DNA of 64,000 nt, from contig DATAWP010000082.1 of the NCBI GenBank assembly GCA_036267155.1, forward strand, positions 84,938 to 148,937, in the 5' to 3' direction. A model generated the notes under the pieces. The model had not been told where the DNA came from, made no database searches, and saw only the letters and a list, made by a program, of their open reading frames with translations. Below, piece after piece: positions 40,667 through 48,871 of the stretch (the stretch's first letter is position 1; each line of letters begins with the position of its first letter). The position numbers were made by a program, and so were the translations under genes. This DNA comes from PALSA-1353 sp036267155. GTDB lineage: Bacteria; Planctomycetota; Phycisphaerae; Tepidisphaerales; Tepidisphaeraceae.

Positions 40667-41482
40667 CTATCTCCGCATTTCATTGACAAGCTGCGGATGC
40701 GCCGCGGGACCGGCCATCAAATACGGCACCTTCGCGCCGCGGTAGTCGGTGAGATCGAACGGGAAAATCTCGCGGCCGCGGGGATCAGTGACGATTCCGC
40801 CGGCCTCGATCACCACCGCCGCGGGGGCGGCGATGTCCCAGAGCTTTCCATTGAGCGTCACCGCGCCGTGGGCCACTCCCAACGCGACCTGCATCGCTTC
40901 CATCGAAGCCGAACCCAGCATCCGGATTTTCCAGTTCGTTTGATCGAGCCAGCGGCGGGCATACGCGGGGGCTTTGCCGTCGGGGCCGAGGAGATTGCTG
41001 GTGAGCATGAGCATGGTGTTGTCGCCGAGGGGGGTTTTGCTGACGCCGAGGCGCTGAGCGCCCAGCCACGCTCCCAGCCCGGCGGCGGCGGCGAAAAGCT
41101 GATCGCGGGTGACATCGTACACCACGCCCAGCACGGGCCGGCCGGCGTCCAGCAATCCGATGCAGACGCCGAAGATTCCCAGGCCGGCAAGGAAATTGTT
41201 GGTACCGTCGATCGGGTCGATCACCCAGTTTCGTCCGGCGGGATTAGGGACATCGAAGGTGATGGCATCGCCGGTGTCGTTTTCCTCGCCGACAATTCCG
41301 TCCCCGGCGAATCGGCGGCGCAGGCCGGCGACGATCAACCGCTGGCTGGCGCGGTCGGCGTCGGTGACGGCCTCGTTGTTCCGTTTCAGAAGGCGACCGA
41401 CTTTTCCGTACTGTTCGATGACCAGTGCACCGGCGGCGCGGGCGAGTTCGGTTGCGTACTGAAGTTCCTCACTGAGATTCAT
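40667..41482 (-). CDS. Inositol monophosphatase-family phosphatase
   Basis: This ~271-residue enzyme removes phosphate from small phosphorylated alcohols with Mg2+. The family motifs are intact: GEENDTG near residue 70, WVIDPIDGTNNFLAGLGIFG near 90, and GKLWDIAAPAAVVIEAGGIV near 215. Members act on inositol phosphate, histidinol phosphate or PAP; the true substrate cannot be fixed here. ATG 41482 matches the domain start and overlaps the upstream Nudix gene by 14 bp, so the two are coupled. Confidence 0.88.
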   Translation of the reverse strand: MNLSEELQYATELARAAGALVIEQYGKVGRLLKRNNEAVTDADRASQRLIVAGLRRRFAGDGIVGEENDTGDAITFDVPNPAGRNWVIDPIDGTNNFLAGLGIFGVCIGLLDAGRPVLGVVYDVTRDQLFAAAAGLGAWLGAQRLGVSKTPLGDNTMLMLTSNLLGPDGKAPAYARRWLDQTNWKIRMLGSASMEAMQVALGVAHGAVTLNGKLWDIAAPAAVVIEAGGIVTDPRGREIFPFDLTDYRGAKVPYLMAGPAAHPQLVNEMRR

Positions 41483-42260
41483 GCCCGCCGAGATTAACCG
41501 CACGGTTGGCTGCGTCAAACCAGGGTGCGCCAAATCGGCCTCGGCCCCACAGAAGCGCCGTCCCCAGCGCCACGGGAGTCAGGGCGGGATTTTTTAAGGC
41601 GGCTTCCAACGCCTGCGGGCTTGGTTCGATTGCCACGCAGGCCTCGTGCTCCGCGGCATCGAGCATTTGCTCGATCCGCGAACGCGGGCGAGTGCTGCGC
41701 ACATGAAAGACGAGTTCCGGCTGGCGAATGGAAACGTCCTCGACCATTCCAATACAGACAACGCGAGCGATATCGGGTGGCGAGAATGCCAATTCCTCGG
41801 CCAATTCCCGCTCGACATCGGCAAATACATCCACGCGCTCGGCGGGCTCCAGCGAACCGGCGAAGGGGTGAATTCTCAGTGGATAATACGCGACGGAAGC
41901 ACTTCGCCGGCCAAGCATCAAATAGCCATCGGAGCTCTCCAGGGCGCAGCTCAAACCAATGGGATTGGCGAGGATGTCCGGGCCGTATTTGTCACCCAGC
42001 GCGGGATTGGTCAGATTGGTTCCCCAGAAAATTTTGTAGGACGTGCGCGTCAGCTCCAGTTCGAGTTTTTCGCGGGCGTGAAAGCGCTCGAGTCGGCACA
42101 TGGGGCCATCGAACAATTTGATGCCGGGCCGGGACTGCGCCTGACGCCATGCCTGTTCGATCTGCTTCTCGATGTCGATGCGGGGAACGGGCTGATCCAC
42201 CCATCGCGCGACCACGTCCGAGCGGTTGAATTCTCCGATAGCGTGAAATGCCACGATCAT
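41469..42260 (-). CDS. Nudix-type hydrolase
   Basis: This 263-residue protein has a Nudix box in relaxed form, GSLEPAERVDVFADVERELA followed by EELAF near residues 135-160, with the REL.EEL helix that binds metal. The surrounding pattern (KLELELTRTSYKIFWGTNL, YLMLGRRSASVAYYPLRIHP) resembles NUDT22-like proteins that act on UDP-sugars; this link is tentative. It overlaps the histidine kinase gene by 4 bp and the inositol phosphatase by 14 bp, making a three-gene minus-strand operon. Confidence 0.7.
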   Translation of the reverse strand: MIVAFHAIGEFNRSDVVARWVDQPVPRIDIEKQIEQAWRQAQSRPGIKLFDGPMCRLERFHAREKLELELTRTSYKIFWGTNLTNPALGDKYGPDILANPIGLSCALESSDGYLMLGRRSASVAYYPLRIHPFAGSLEPAERVDVFADVERELAEELAFSPPDIARVVCIGMVEDVSIRQPELVFHVRSTRPRSRIEQMLDAAEHEACVAIEPSPQALEAALKNPALTPVALGTALLWGRGRFGAPWFDAANRAVNLGGHESQ

Positions 42261-43906
42261 TCAATCACGCACGATGCGGGCAACGTGAAGGAGAAAGTGC
42301 TTCCCTTGCCGATCTGGCTGACCACTTCCAGCCTGCCGCCCATGATTCCAACGAGTCGTTTGGAAATGGATAATCCGAGCCCCGGCCCGGTGCTTTTGGC
42401 GCGGTCGGGGTTTTTCAGTTGCGCGAATTCGTCGAAAATAGCGGAGAGATTTTCCGGAGCGATGCCGATGCCGGTATCGCTGACGCTGACCCGTATGCAT
42501 CCATCCGGCAGCCGTTCGGCCGAGACACACACTCGGCCGCGTTCCGTGTATTTGATCGCATTTCCCATCAGGTTGGTCAGCACGCGCGACAGCTTGATCC
42601 GATCGGCGTGTAGGCGGACGGCGGTGGGGAATGGATTGCAGACGAATTCCAGATTTTTTTCCCCCGCCAGCGGCTGAAGCTGATGGAATGCATCCGAGAG
42701 ACATTGATTGAATTCAAAATCGGACTCGTGCAGTTCGAACCGGCCCAAATCCAGCCGCGTGAGGTCCAGCACGTCGCTGACGAAATTGACCAGGCTGGCG
42801 GAACAGCGCTCAAGCTCGTGGGCGATTTCGGGAATCTCGCCGGTTTGAGCAGGGTCCTGGGCGGAGCGGCGGATCAGCTCCGCCAAAAGGCTGATGGCAT
42901 TGGCCGGGGTGCGGATGTCGTGGCTGACGGCGGCGAGGAAACGGCTCTTGCTGAGCGACGCATCTTCCGCTTCCTTTCGCTCTTTTTCGATCCGCCCCAG
43001 AAGGCTGGCGGCGGTGATGCTGACCGACGCCTGGGCGGCGAGGGATTCGACGAGTGAAATGTCGGCTTCGGTCCAGAACCGCGACTGTGTGCCGTAGACG
43101 ACCAGAGCGCCGACGACTTCGCCCGACAATTTGAGGGGCGCGCCCAGCATGGCCTGCAACGTTTCGCCTTTGCCGTTCCGCACGGGCGGCAATTCGGGAC
43201 GCAGCGCCGCGTTGACGACCGCCGCCGACTTTTGGGATTGGATGACCAGTCGGGCGAATCCGCTGCGGTGATGGGCGCCGGAGACTTCCGGACCGCCGGG
43301 CCCGAATCCATCGTGGCCGAGGGCAGCGACTTCCTCACCACGAAGCTCCCACAGGGCAACGGCAATCGAATCGCCCAGGAGGCGATGAACCGTGTCGGCG
43401 ATGGCGGTGAAAGCCTCGTGATTCAAACCGGCGTCCAATGACCTGGACAACTTGAGGAGGGCGTCGGTCATCTCCTGGCGTTCGAGCAGGCCCTGGTTGC
43501 TGATCCGCAGTTCCTGCCCCTTGCGATACAGTTCCTGCCGGCCCCGATCCAGCGCCAAGCCGCGGCGAAGGACCATGTCCACAATCGCGGCAACGATCAA
43601 AAGATCCCCCATCAGCATCGCCAAGCCGGCGATTTCGTGATGCAGCGGCAAAGGACTGGCGTAGAAATTCATCCAAAACTTAAAGCTGGCCATCGCGACA
43701 AAAATAGCGCACATGCCCCAAACCAACGAGCGGCGGCGGGTCCAGGCGACCAAAACGATCGGCAGGCTGTACCCGATTCCGACCGCGGCATGGCCATATA
43801 TTCCCAGGCGCAGCCACGCCACCAGCGCGGCCAGCACCGCGCAGAACAGCAAAGAGGCCCCCCATGACGGCTTGGGCGGGGCTGACCGTGCGAAAATGTC
43901 AGTCAT
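42257..43906 (-). CDS. Membrane sensor histidine kinase with a GAF domain
   Basis: This 549-residue kinase begins with about four membrane helices (residues 15-105, SLLFCAVLAALVAWLRLGIY). A short coiled coil, a GAF domain (~150-305), and the dimerisation domain with the phosphorylated histidine in FLAAVSHDIRTPANAISLLA near 330 follow. The ATP-binding domain has NLMGNAIKYTE, VSDTGIGIAPENL and STGPGLGLSISKRLVGIMGG. No response regulator is adjacent, so it is an orphan kinase here. It is the first gene of the operon with the Nudix and inositol phosphatase genes; the link between them is unclear. Confidence 0.9.
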   Translation of the reverse strand: MTDIFARSAPPKPSWGASLLFCAVLAALVAWLRLGIYGHAAVGIGYSLPIVLVAWTRRRSLVWGMCAIFVAMASFKFWMNFYASPLPLHHEIAGLAMLMGDLLIVAAIVDMVLRRGLALDRGRQELYRKGQELRISNQGLLERQEMTDALLKLSRSLDAGLNHEAFTAIADTVHRLLGDSIAVALWELRGEEVAALGHDGFGPGGPEVSGAHHRSGFARLVIQSQKSAAVVNAALRPELPPVRNGKGETLQAMLGAPLKLSGEVVGALVVYGTQSRFWTEADISLVESLAAQASVSITAASLLGRIEKERKEAEDASLSKSRFLAAVSHDIRTPANAISLLAELIRRSAQDPAQTGEIPEIAHELERCSASLVNFVSDVLDLTRLDLGRFELHESDFEFNQCLSDAFHQLQPLAGEKNLEFVCNPFPTAVRLHADRIKLSRVLTNLMGNAIKYTERGRVCVSAERLPDGCIRVSVSDTGIGIAPENLSAIFDEFAQLKNPDRAKSTGPGLGLSISKRLVGIMGGRLEVVSQIGKGSTFSFTLPASCVIE

Positions 43907-43994
43907 GGTTCGCGCTCGCCGACATCAGAAGGGACCGGCAGATTAAGGACGTACGGAAGTGGCCGCTTGTTCGCCGTTTCGCCAGCATCGAGCC

Positions 43995-46900
43995 TTACGC
44001 ATCAAAATACTTTGCTTGCGGATGATGCACAACCAGAGCATCCGTGGACTGTTCGGGAATCAACATGAAATTTTCGCTCAGTTGGACGCCGATCTCGTCC
44101 GGATGAAGCAATTCCACAATTTTAGCCCGATCTTCGAGATTCGGACATGCCGGATATCCAAAACTATATCGGCTGCCTCGATAGCCCTGATGGAAAAGTT
44201 CCTCGATCCCGGCGGCGTCTTCGCTGCCGAAGCCCAGTTCCTGCCGCATGTATTTGTGCCAGTATTCCGCCAGGCCCTCGGCCGATTCAACGCCGAAGCC
44301 GTGAAGATAGAGATAGTCCTGATACCGATTGGCCAGCCGGAGTTTTTCGGATGCCTCGGTGGCGCGATCGCCGACCGTCACCAACTGCACGCCGAGGACG
44401 TCGAATTCGCCGGATGATTTGGATCGGAAGAAATCGGCGATACACATCCGCCGCCGGCTGGATTGCCGCGGAAAGGAAAAACGCAGCCATTGGCGCGGCG
44501 CAGCTTTGGGGGTTCGCGACCCGGTGGGAAATTCCTCGACGTGGTAGACGATCAGATCTTCTGCCTCCGATTGGACGGGAAAATATCCGTAAGCCACCTT
44601 GGGATCGAGCAGCTTTTGGTCCAGGGCCTGACGCTTGAGGGATTCGAATGCAGGCTCGGCCTTGTCGGCGATGACGCGGCGATATTCCTCGGGAGAAGTG
44701 CCTTTTTGCTTGAATCCCCATTGGCCGGTGAAGAGCGCGATCTTGTTGATGAACGTGAAGGCGTGGCGCGGGGAGATTCCGGTGACGATACGCCGACCCC
44801 AGAACGGCGGCGCGGGGACGGGGTTGTCCTGGGCGATCGGGACGCCGGGTTTTTCGGCTGAGATAATGTGCCCGAATTTCTTTTCGCTTTCGGACCGGAG
44901 GGTGCGGCGGCGCTCGGCGCGCTGGCGCTGATGCTCGATGGCCGATGCGATCGTGCCGCCGGAAATCCGGTCCATCATGTGCAGGCCTTCGAACGCGTCT
45001 TTGCAATAGAGCAGCGGGCCGCGGTAAAGCTCGGCGAGGGTTTCCTCCGCGTAATCCCGAGTGAGCGCCGCCCCGCCGAGCAGCACCGGGAGGTTCACGC
45101 CCTGGGCGTTCAATTCTTCCAGATTCTCTTTCATCACGGCCACGGATTTGACGAGCAAACCGCTCATGCCGATGGCGTGAGCGCTTTTTTCACGCGCCGC
45201 GCGCAGGATGTCGTTCACCGGCTGCTTGATTCCCAGGTTGAAAACCGTGTAGCCGTTGTTGGTCAGAATGATGTCCACCAGGTTCTTGCCGATGTCATGC
45301 ACATCCCCTTTCACGGTCGCCAGCACGATTCGGCCTTTGCTCTGGCTGTCGGCTTTTTCCATGAACGGCTCGAGATGGGCCACGGCCGCTTTCATGGTCT
45401 CGGCGCTTTGCAGGACGAACGGCAACTGCATCTGCCCGCTGCCGAACAGGTCCCCCACCACTTTCATTCCCTCGAGCAGGATGTTGTTGATGATGTCCAG
45501 CGGCGGATATTTCTGCATCGCTTCATTGAGATGATCGGCGAGCTGGCGCTTCTCGCCGTCGATGATGTGGCGCTTGAGCTTCTCCTCGACGGGGAGATTG
45601 TCCTGAACCGCCTCCTTCGGCACGTCGGAGGATTCGGGGAAGAGGGAAATGAAATGCGTGAGGGGATCGAATCCCTCGCGGCGGCGATCGTAAATCAGAT
45701 CCATCGCCGCGTTCCATTTCTCATCGTCGATTTTGTTGCGCGGAAGAATCTTGCTGGCGTGAACGATGGCGGCCGTCAGACCCGCCTCCATCAGCTCGTG
45801 CAGAAACGCGCTGTTGAGAACGACACGGGCGGCGGGCTTCAGGCCAAAACTCACGTTGCTCAATCCCACGACGGTATGGCAGTCGGGCAATTGTGCGGAA
45901 ATCCGGCGCGTTCCTTCGATCGTCTCCAGGGCGTTGCGGCGGTCTTCCTCAATGCCGGTGCTGATCGGCAACACGAGGGGATCGAAGAAAATATCCTGGT
46001 CCTTGAGGCCGTAATTTTCGACGGCGAGATCGCGAATGCGCCGCGCGATGGAGAGCTTGCGGTCGGCGGTGCGCGCCATGGCATTTTGCTTGTCCTCGTC
46101 GATGGTTCCGGCCACGACGGCAGCGCCGTATTTCTTGGCCAGCGCGCAGATGTGGGCAACGCGCTCTTCGCCGTCTTCGAGGTTCATGGAATTGAGCACG
46201 CATCGGCCGCCGGCCAGTTTCAGGCCAGCTTCCATCACCGCGGGGTTGGTGCTGTCGAGCATGAGTGGGCCGGGCAGTGCGTTGACGTAGCGCGAGACGA
46301 GGCGGCGCATGTCGGCGACGCCATCGCGGCCGACGAAATCCACGCAGACATCCAGCACGTGCGAGCCATCCCGCAACTCGTCGCGGGCCATACCGACGAG
46401 CCCATCCCAACCATCTTCCTGCAACAGCCGTTTGAATTGCCGGCTGCCGTTGGTGTTGGTGCGCTCGGCAACGATGAGATAGCTGTTGTCCTGCCGGATA
46501 TCCACGGCGCTGATGAGACTCGATATTTGCGGCTTGACGGTCGGTTGACGTTTTTTGGAGGGGCGGAATCCGACCGCTTCGCAGAGCAGCTTCAAATGCT
46601 CGGTGGTGGTCCCGCAGCAACCGCCGACAATGTTGACGCCGAATTCCTCGACGAAGCGCATCACTCCCTTGACGTAATCCCCGGGGTTCATCGGGAAGTG
46701 GGCCTTGCCTTCGACGAACACGGGCAGGCCGGCGTTGGGCTGGACGCTGACCCAACGCGGCCAGTTTTCGCAGATGAAGCGGATGGTTTCGCTGAGTTCG
46801 TACGGGCCGAAGGCGCAGTTCAGACCCAGCACGTCCACCTCATTGAATGGGGCGATGGCGGCGACGAGGGCGGTGGGATCGGAACCGGTCAGCATCTCCC

Positions 46901-47498
46901 GGCCGTTCTGCTGATCCATGGATGCCTGAACCATGATCGGCACACGACGGCCGCTCTCGGCGAAGGCGCGATTGGCGGCGGCGATGGCGCATTTGATGGC
47001 CAGCAAATCCTGCTGCGTTTCGATCAGCAGGACATCGACGCCCCCTTCCAGCAGGCCGGAAATCTGTTGGAAAAAGCTTTCCTCCATGACATCCCAGGTG
47101 GTCTGTCCGAGGGTGATGATCTTGGTGCCGGGTCCGACCGACCCGACGACGTAACGCGGGCGATCCGGGGTTTCGAACCGATCGCAGGCTTTGCGTGCGA
47201 TCTGCGCACCGATGCGATTGACCTCGACGGTCCGGTCGGCCAGGCCGGCTTCGGTCAGGACGATTTTGCTTCCGCCGAAAGTGTTGCTTTCGACAGCGTC
47301 GCAGCCGACCGCCAGGAAGTTTTCATGAATTTCCTGAATGAGATCGGGCCGGGTGAGGTTCAGGATTTCGGAGATGTTTTCCTGATTCTGCCAATCGCGA
47401 TGGAGATCGAGGGGATAAGTGTGCAGAGTGGTTCCCATGGCCCCGTCGAGAACGACGACGCGTTTACGCACAAGATCCAGAAACGGCTGCCGGGACAT
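43995..47498 (-). CDS. metH: Cobalamin-dependent methionine synthase
   Basis: This 1167-residue enzyme makes methionine from homocysteine and methyltetrahydrofolate through cobalamin. The homocysteine domain (1-320) has VLDGAMGTTLH and zinc ligands in LGLNCAFGPYEL and VGGCCGTTTEHLK. The folate domain spans ~345-610 (ERTNTNGSRQFKRLLQE). The B12 domain has GDVHDIGKNLVDIILTNNGY near 755, with the lower-ligand His. The reactivation domain near the C-terminus has RYSFGYPACPNLEDRAKIVE. All four modules are complete. I see no cobalamin or SAM riboswitch in the 150 bp upstream. Confidence 0.96.
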   Translation of the reverse strand: MSRQPFLDLVRKRVVVLDGAMGTTLHTYPLDLHRDWQNQENISEILNLTRPDLIQEIHENFLAVGCDAVESNTFGGSKIVLTEAGLADRTVEVNRIGAQIARKACDRFETPDRPRYVVGSVGPGTKIITLGQTTWDVMEESFFQQISGLLEGGVDVLLIETQQDLLAIKCAIAAANRAFAESGRRVPIMVQASMDQQNGREMLTGSDPTALVAAIAPFNEVDVLGLNCAFGPYELSETIRFICENWPRWVSVQPNAGLPVFVEGKAHFPMNPGDYVKGVMRFVEEFGVNIVGGCCGTTTEHLKLLCEAVGFRPSKKRQPTVKPQISSLISAVDIRQDNSYLIVAERTNTNGSRQFKRLLQEDGWDGLVGMARDELRDGSHVLDVCVDFVGRDGVADMRRLVSRYVNALPGPLMLDSTNPAVMEAGLKLAGGRCVLNSMNLEDGEERVAHICALAKKYGAAVVAGTIDEDKQNAMARTADRKLSIARRIRDLAVENYGLKDQDIFFDPLVLPISTGIEEDRRNALETIEGTRRISAQLPDCHTVVGLSNVSFGLKPAARVVLNSAFLHELMEAGLTAAIVHASKILPRNKIDDEKWNAAMDLIYDRRREGFDPLTHFISLFPESSDVPKEAVQDNLPVEEKLKRHIIDGEKRQLADHLNEAMQKYPPLDIINNILLEGMKVVGDLFGSGQMQLPFVLQSAETMKAAVAHLEPFMEKADSQSKGRIVLATVKGDVHDIGKNLVDIILTNNGYTVFNLGIKQPVNDILRAAREKSAHAIGMSGLLVKSVAVMKENLEELNAQGVNLPVLLGGAALTRDYAEETLAELYRGPLLYCKDAFEGLHMMDRISGGTIASAIEHQRQRAERRRTLRSESEKKFGHIISAEKPGVPIAQDNPVPAPPFWGRRIVTGISPRHAFTFINKIALFTGQWGFKQKGTSPEEYRRVIADKAEPAFESLKRQALDQKLLDPKVAYGYFPVQSEAEDLIVYHVEEFPTGSRTPKAAPRQWLRFSFPRQSSRRRMCIADFFRSKSSGEFDVLGVQLVTVGDRATEASEKLRLANRYQDYLYLHGFGVESAEGLAEYWHKYMRQELGFGSEDAAGIEELFHQGYRGSRYSFGYPACPNLEDRAKIVELLHPDEIGVQLSENFMLIPEQSTDALVVHHPQAKYFDA

Positions 47499-47597
47499 CG
47501 CAAATCACTCCAACGCCAGTATTTAGCCGGGAAAGTATAGGGCGCTGCGGGAGGGAGACAAGATAAGGCTTACATCGTCATTTGGGCATCGGGGCGA

Positions 47598-47621
47598 AGC
47601 CCCGCATGTACATGCGGGGCT
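47598..47621. repeat. 24-bp palindromic element upstream of metH
   Basis: AGCCCCGCATGT and ACATGCGGGGCT form a perfect 24-bp palindrome between divergent metH and the convergent end of the aldo/keto reductase gene. Two related copies are at 28943 and 38084. Confidence 0.75.
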
Positions 47622-47647
47622 ATAGAAGCAAGAAATCGGCGATTATT

Positions 47648-48628
47648 TCACCTCGGCACCGGTCCCATTCCGCGGTCGCGGCACAATTCGCCGGGGGGAT
47701 TCAGGGCATCGACGGCTTTCATTTCGTCAGCGGAAAGCGCGACTTTTAGCGCGGCCATGTTGTCCTGCAATTGATCGACGGTTCGCGGGCCGATGATCGG
47801 GCAGGTGACGCCGGGGACTTGCAGACACCAAGCGATGGAGAATTGGCTGGAGGAAATGCCATGGGCGTCGGCGAGTTTGTCCACGCCTTCCATCAGGGGC
47901 CATTGGCTGGCTGGGAAATCGCTCTTTCCCTGGGCTTTGTACCAGGTGCCGTCGGGGATTTTGCGGCCGCCGCGCGTATAGGCGCCGGTGAGCCGGCCGC
48001 GGGCCAGGGGAGCCCAGGTGATCGTGGCGATTTCATACTCGCGGCAGAACGGCAGCACCTCCGCCTCGATCCGGCGATCAATGATGTTGAATGGCGGCTG
48101 CTCGATGTCAAAACGCGCGGTTCCCAATTCGCGGGCGATGAAATGCGCTTCGGCCAACTGCCAGGCGGCGAAAACGCTGCTGGCCAGGTAGAGCACCTTG
48201 CCTTGATGGACCAGATCATCCAGCGCTCGCAACGTCTGATCGATGGGAGTATCCGGATCGGGACGGTGGATGTGGTAAACGTCGATCCGTTCGGTTTTAA
48301 GCCGCTTCAGGGAATTTTCGATTTCGCGGACGATGTGCCAGCGGTGGTTTCCGGCGTCGTTGATGTGATCGGAGCGCCGGCCGTGGACTTTGGTGGAAAG
48401 AACGATGCGGTCGCGCGTGCCGCGCTGTTTCATCCAATCGCCGATGACTTCTTCGGATTTACCGTCGTTGTAGACGTTGGCGGTGTCGATAAAATTGCCG
48501 CCGAGTTCGAGATATTGGTCGAGAATTTTATGCGATTCCGCGGGCGCGGTTCGGCCGCCGAAGTTCATGGTTCCCAGACACAGGGGCGAAACCTTCACGC
48601 CGGTGCGGCCAAGGATGCGGTGTTGCAT
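47648..48628 (-). CDS. Aldo/keto reductase
   Basis: This 326-residue NADPH-dependent oxidoreductase has the AKR barrel start GRTGVKVSPLCLGTMNFGGR, the catalytic Asp/Tyr in FIDTANVYNDGKSEEVIGDW near 52-70, and the Lys region DRIVLSTKVHGR. The C-terminal cofactor region is WCLQVPGVTCPIIGPRTVDQ. It resembles the YajO/Tas-like group acting on carbonyls of sugars or xenobiotics; the substrate is unknown. It is transcribed alone. Confidence 0.88.
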   Translation of the reverse strand: MQHRILGRTGVKVSPLCLGTMNFGGRTAPAESHKILDQYLELGGNFIDTANVYNDGKSEEVIGDWMKQRGTRDRIVLSTKVHGRRSDHINDAGNHRWHIVREIENSLKRLKTERIDVYHIHRPDPDTPIDQTLRALDDLVHQGKVLYLASSVFAAWQLAEAHFIARELGTARFDIEQPPFNIIDRRIEAEVLPFCREYEIATITWAPLARGRLTGAYTRGGRKIPDGTWYKAQGKSDFPASQWPLMEGVDKLADAHGISSSQFSIAWCLQVPGVTCPIIGPRTVDQLQDNMAALKVALSADEMKAVDALNPPGELCRDRGMGPVPR

Positions 48629-48871
48629 GGCAGGATATTAACACAAAGTCGGCTTTATTTTGAAAGGGTGGGTCAAAAGGTGCGGCCGTCCCAAACGCCA
48701 ATCTTTGCCGACAGCGTAAATCCGCCATCAAGGGAAATCCGGGCACGACCGCCACGGTTGGCTTGCGTCGGACAAGCATCAACCTTTTGGACCTGAGATC
48801 GTGAAGCACCTCACTGATTTTGTGTCCACCTTCCATTTGATCGAGCCGATGGTTCGGTCGGAGGTTCGAAA

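Noticed and set aside
44868..47540. Long open frame opposite metH
   Set aside because: It lies wholly antisense to a complete MetH and its translation has no known domain; it is a by-product of the high GC content.
47499..47647. Cobalamin or SAM riboswitch upstream of metH
   Set aside because: No B12-box or SAM-box-like core could be found; only the 24-bp palindrome is present.
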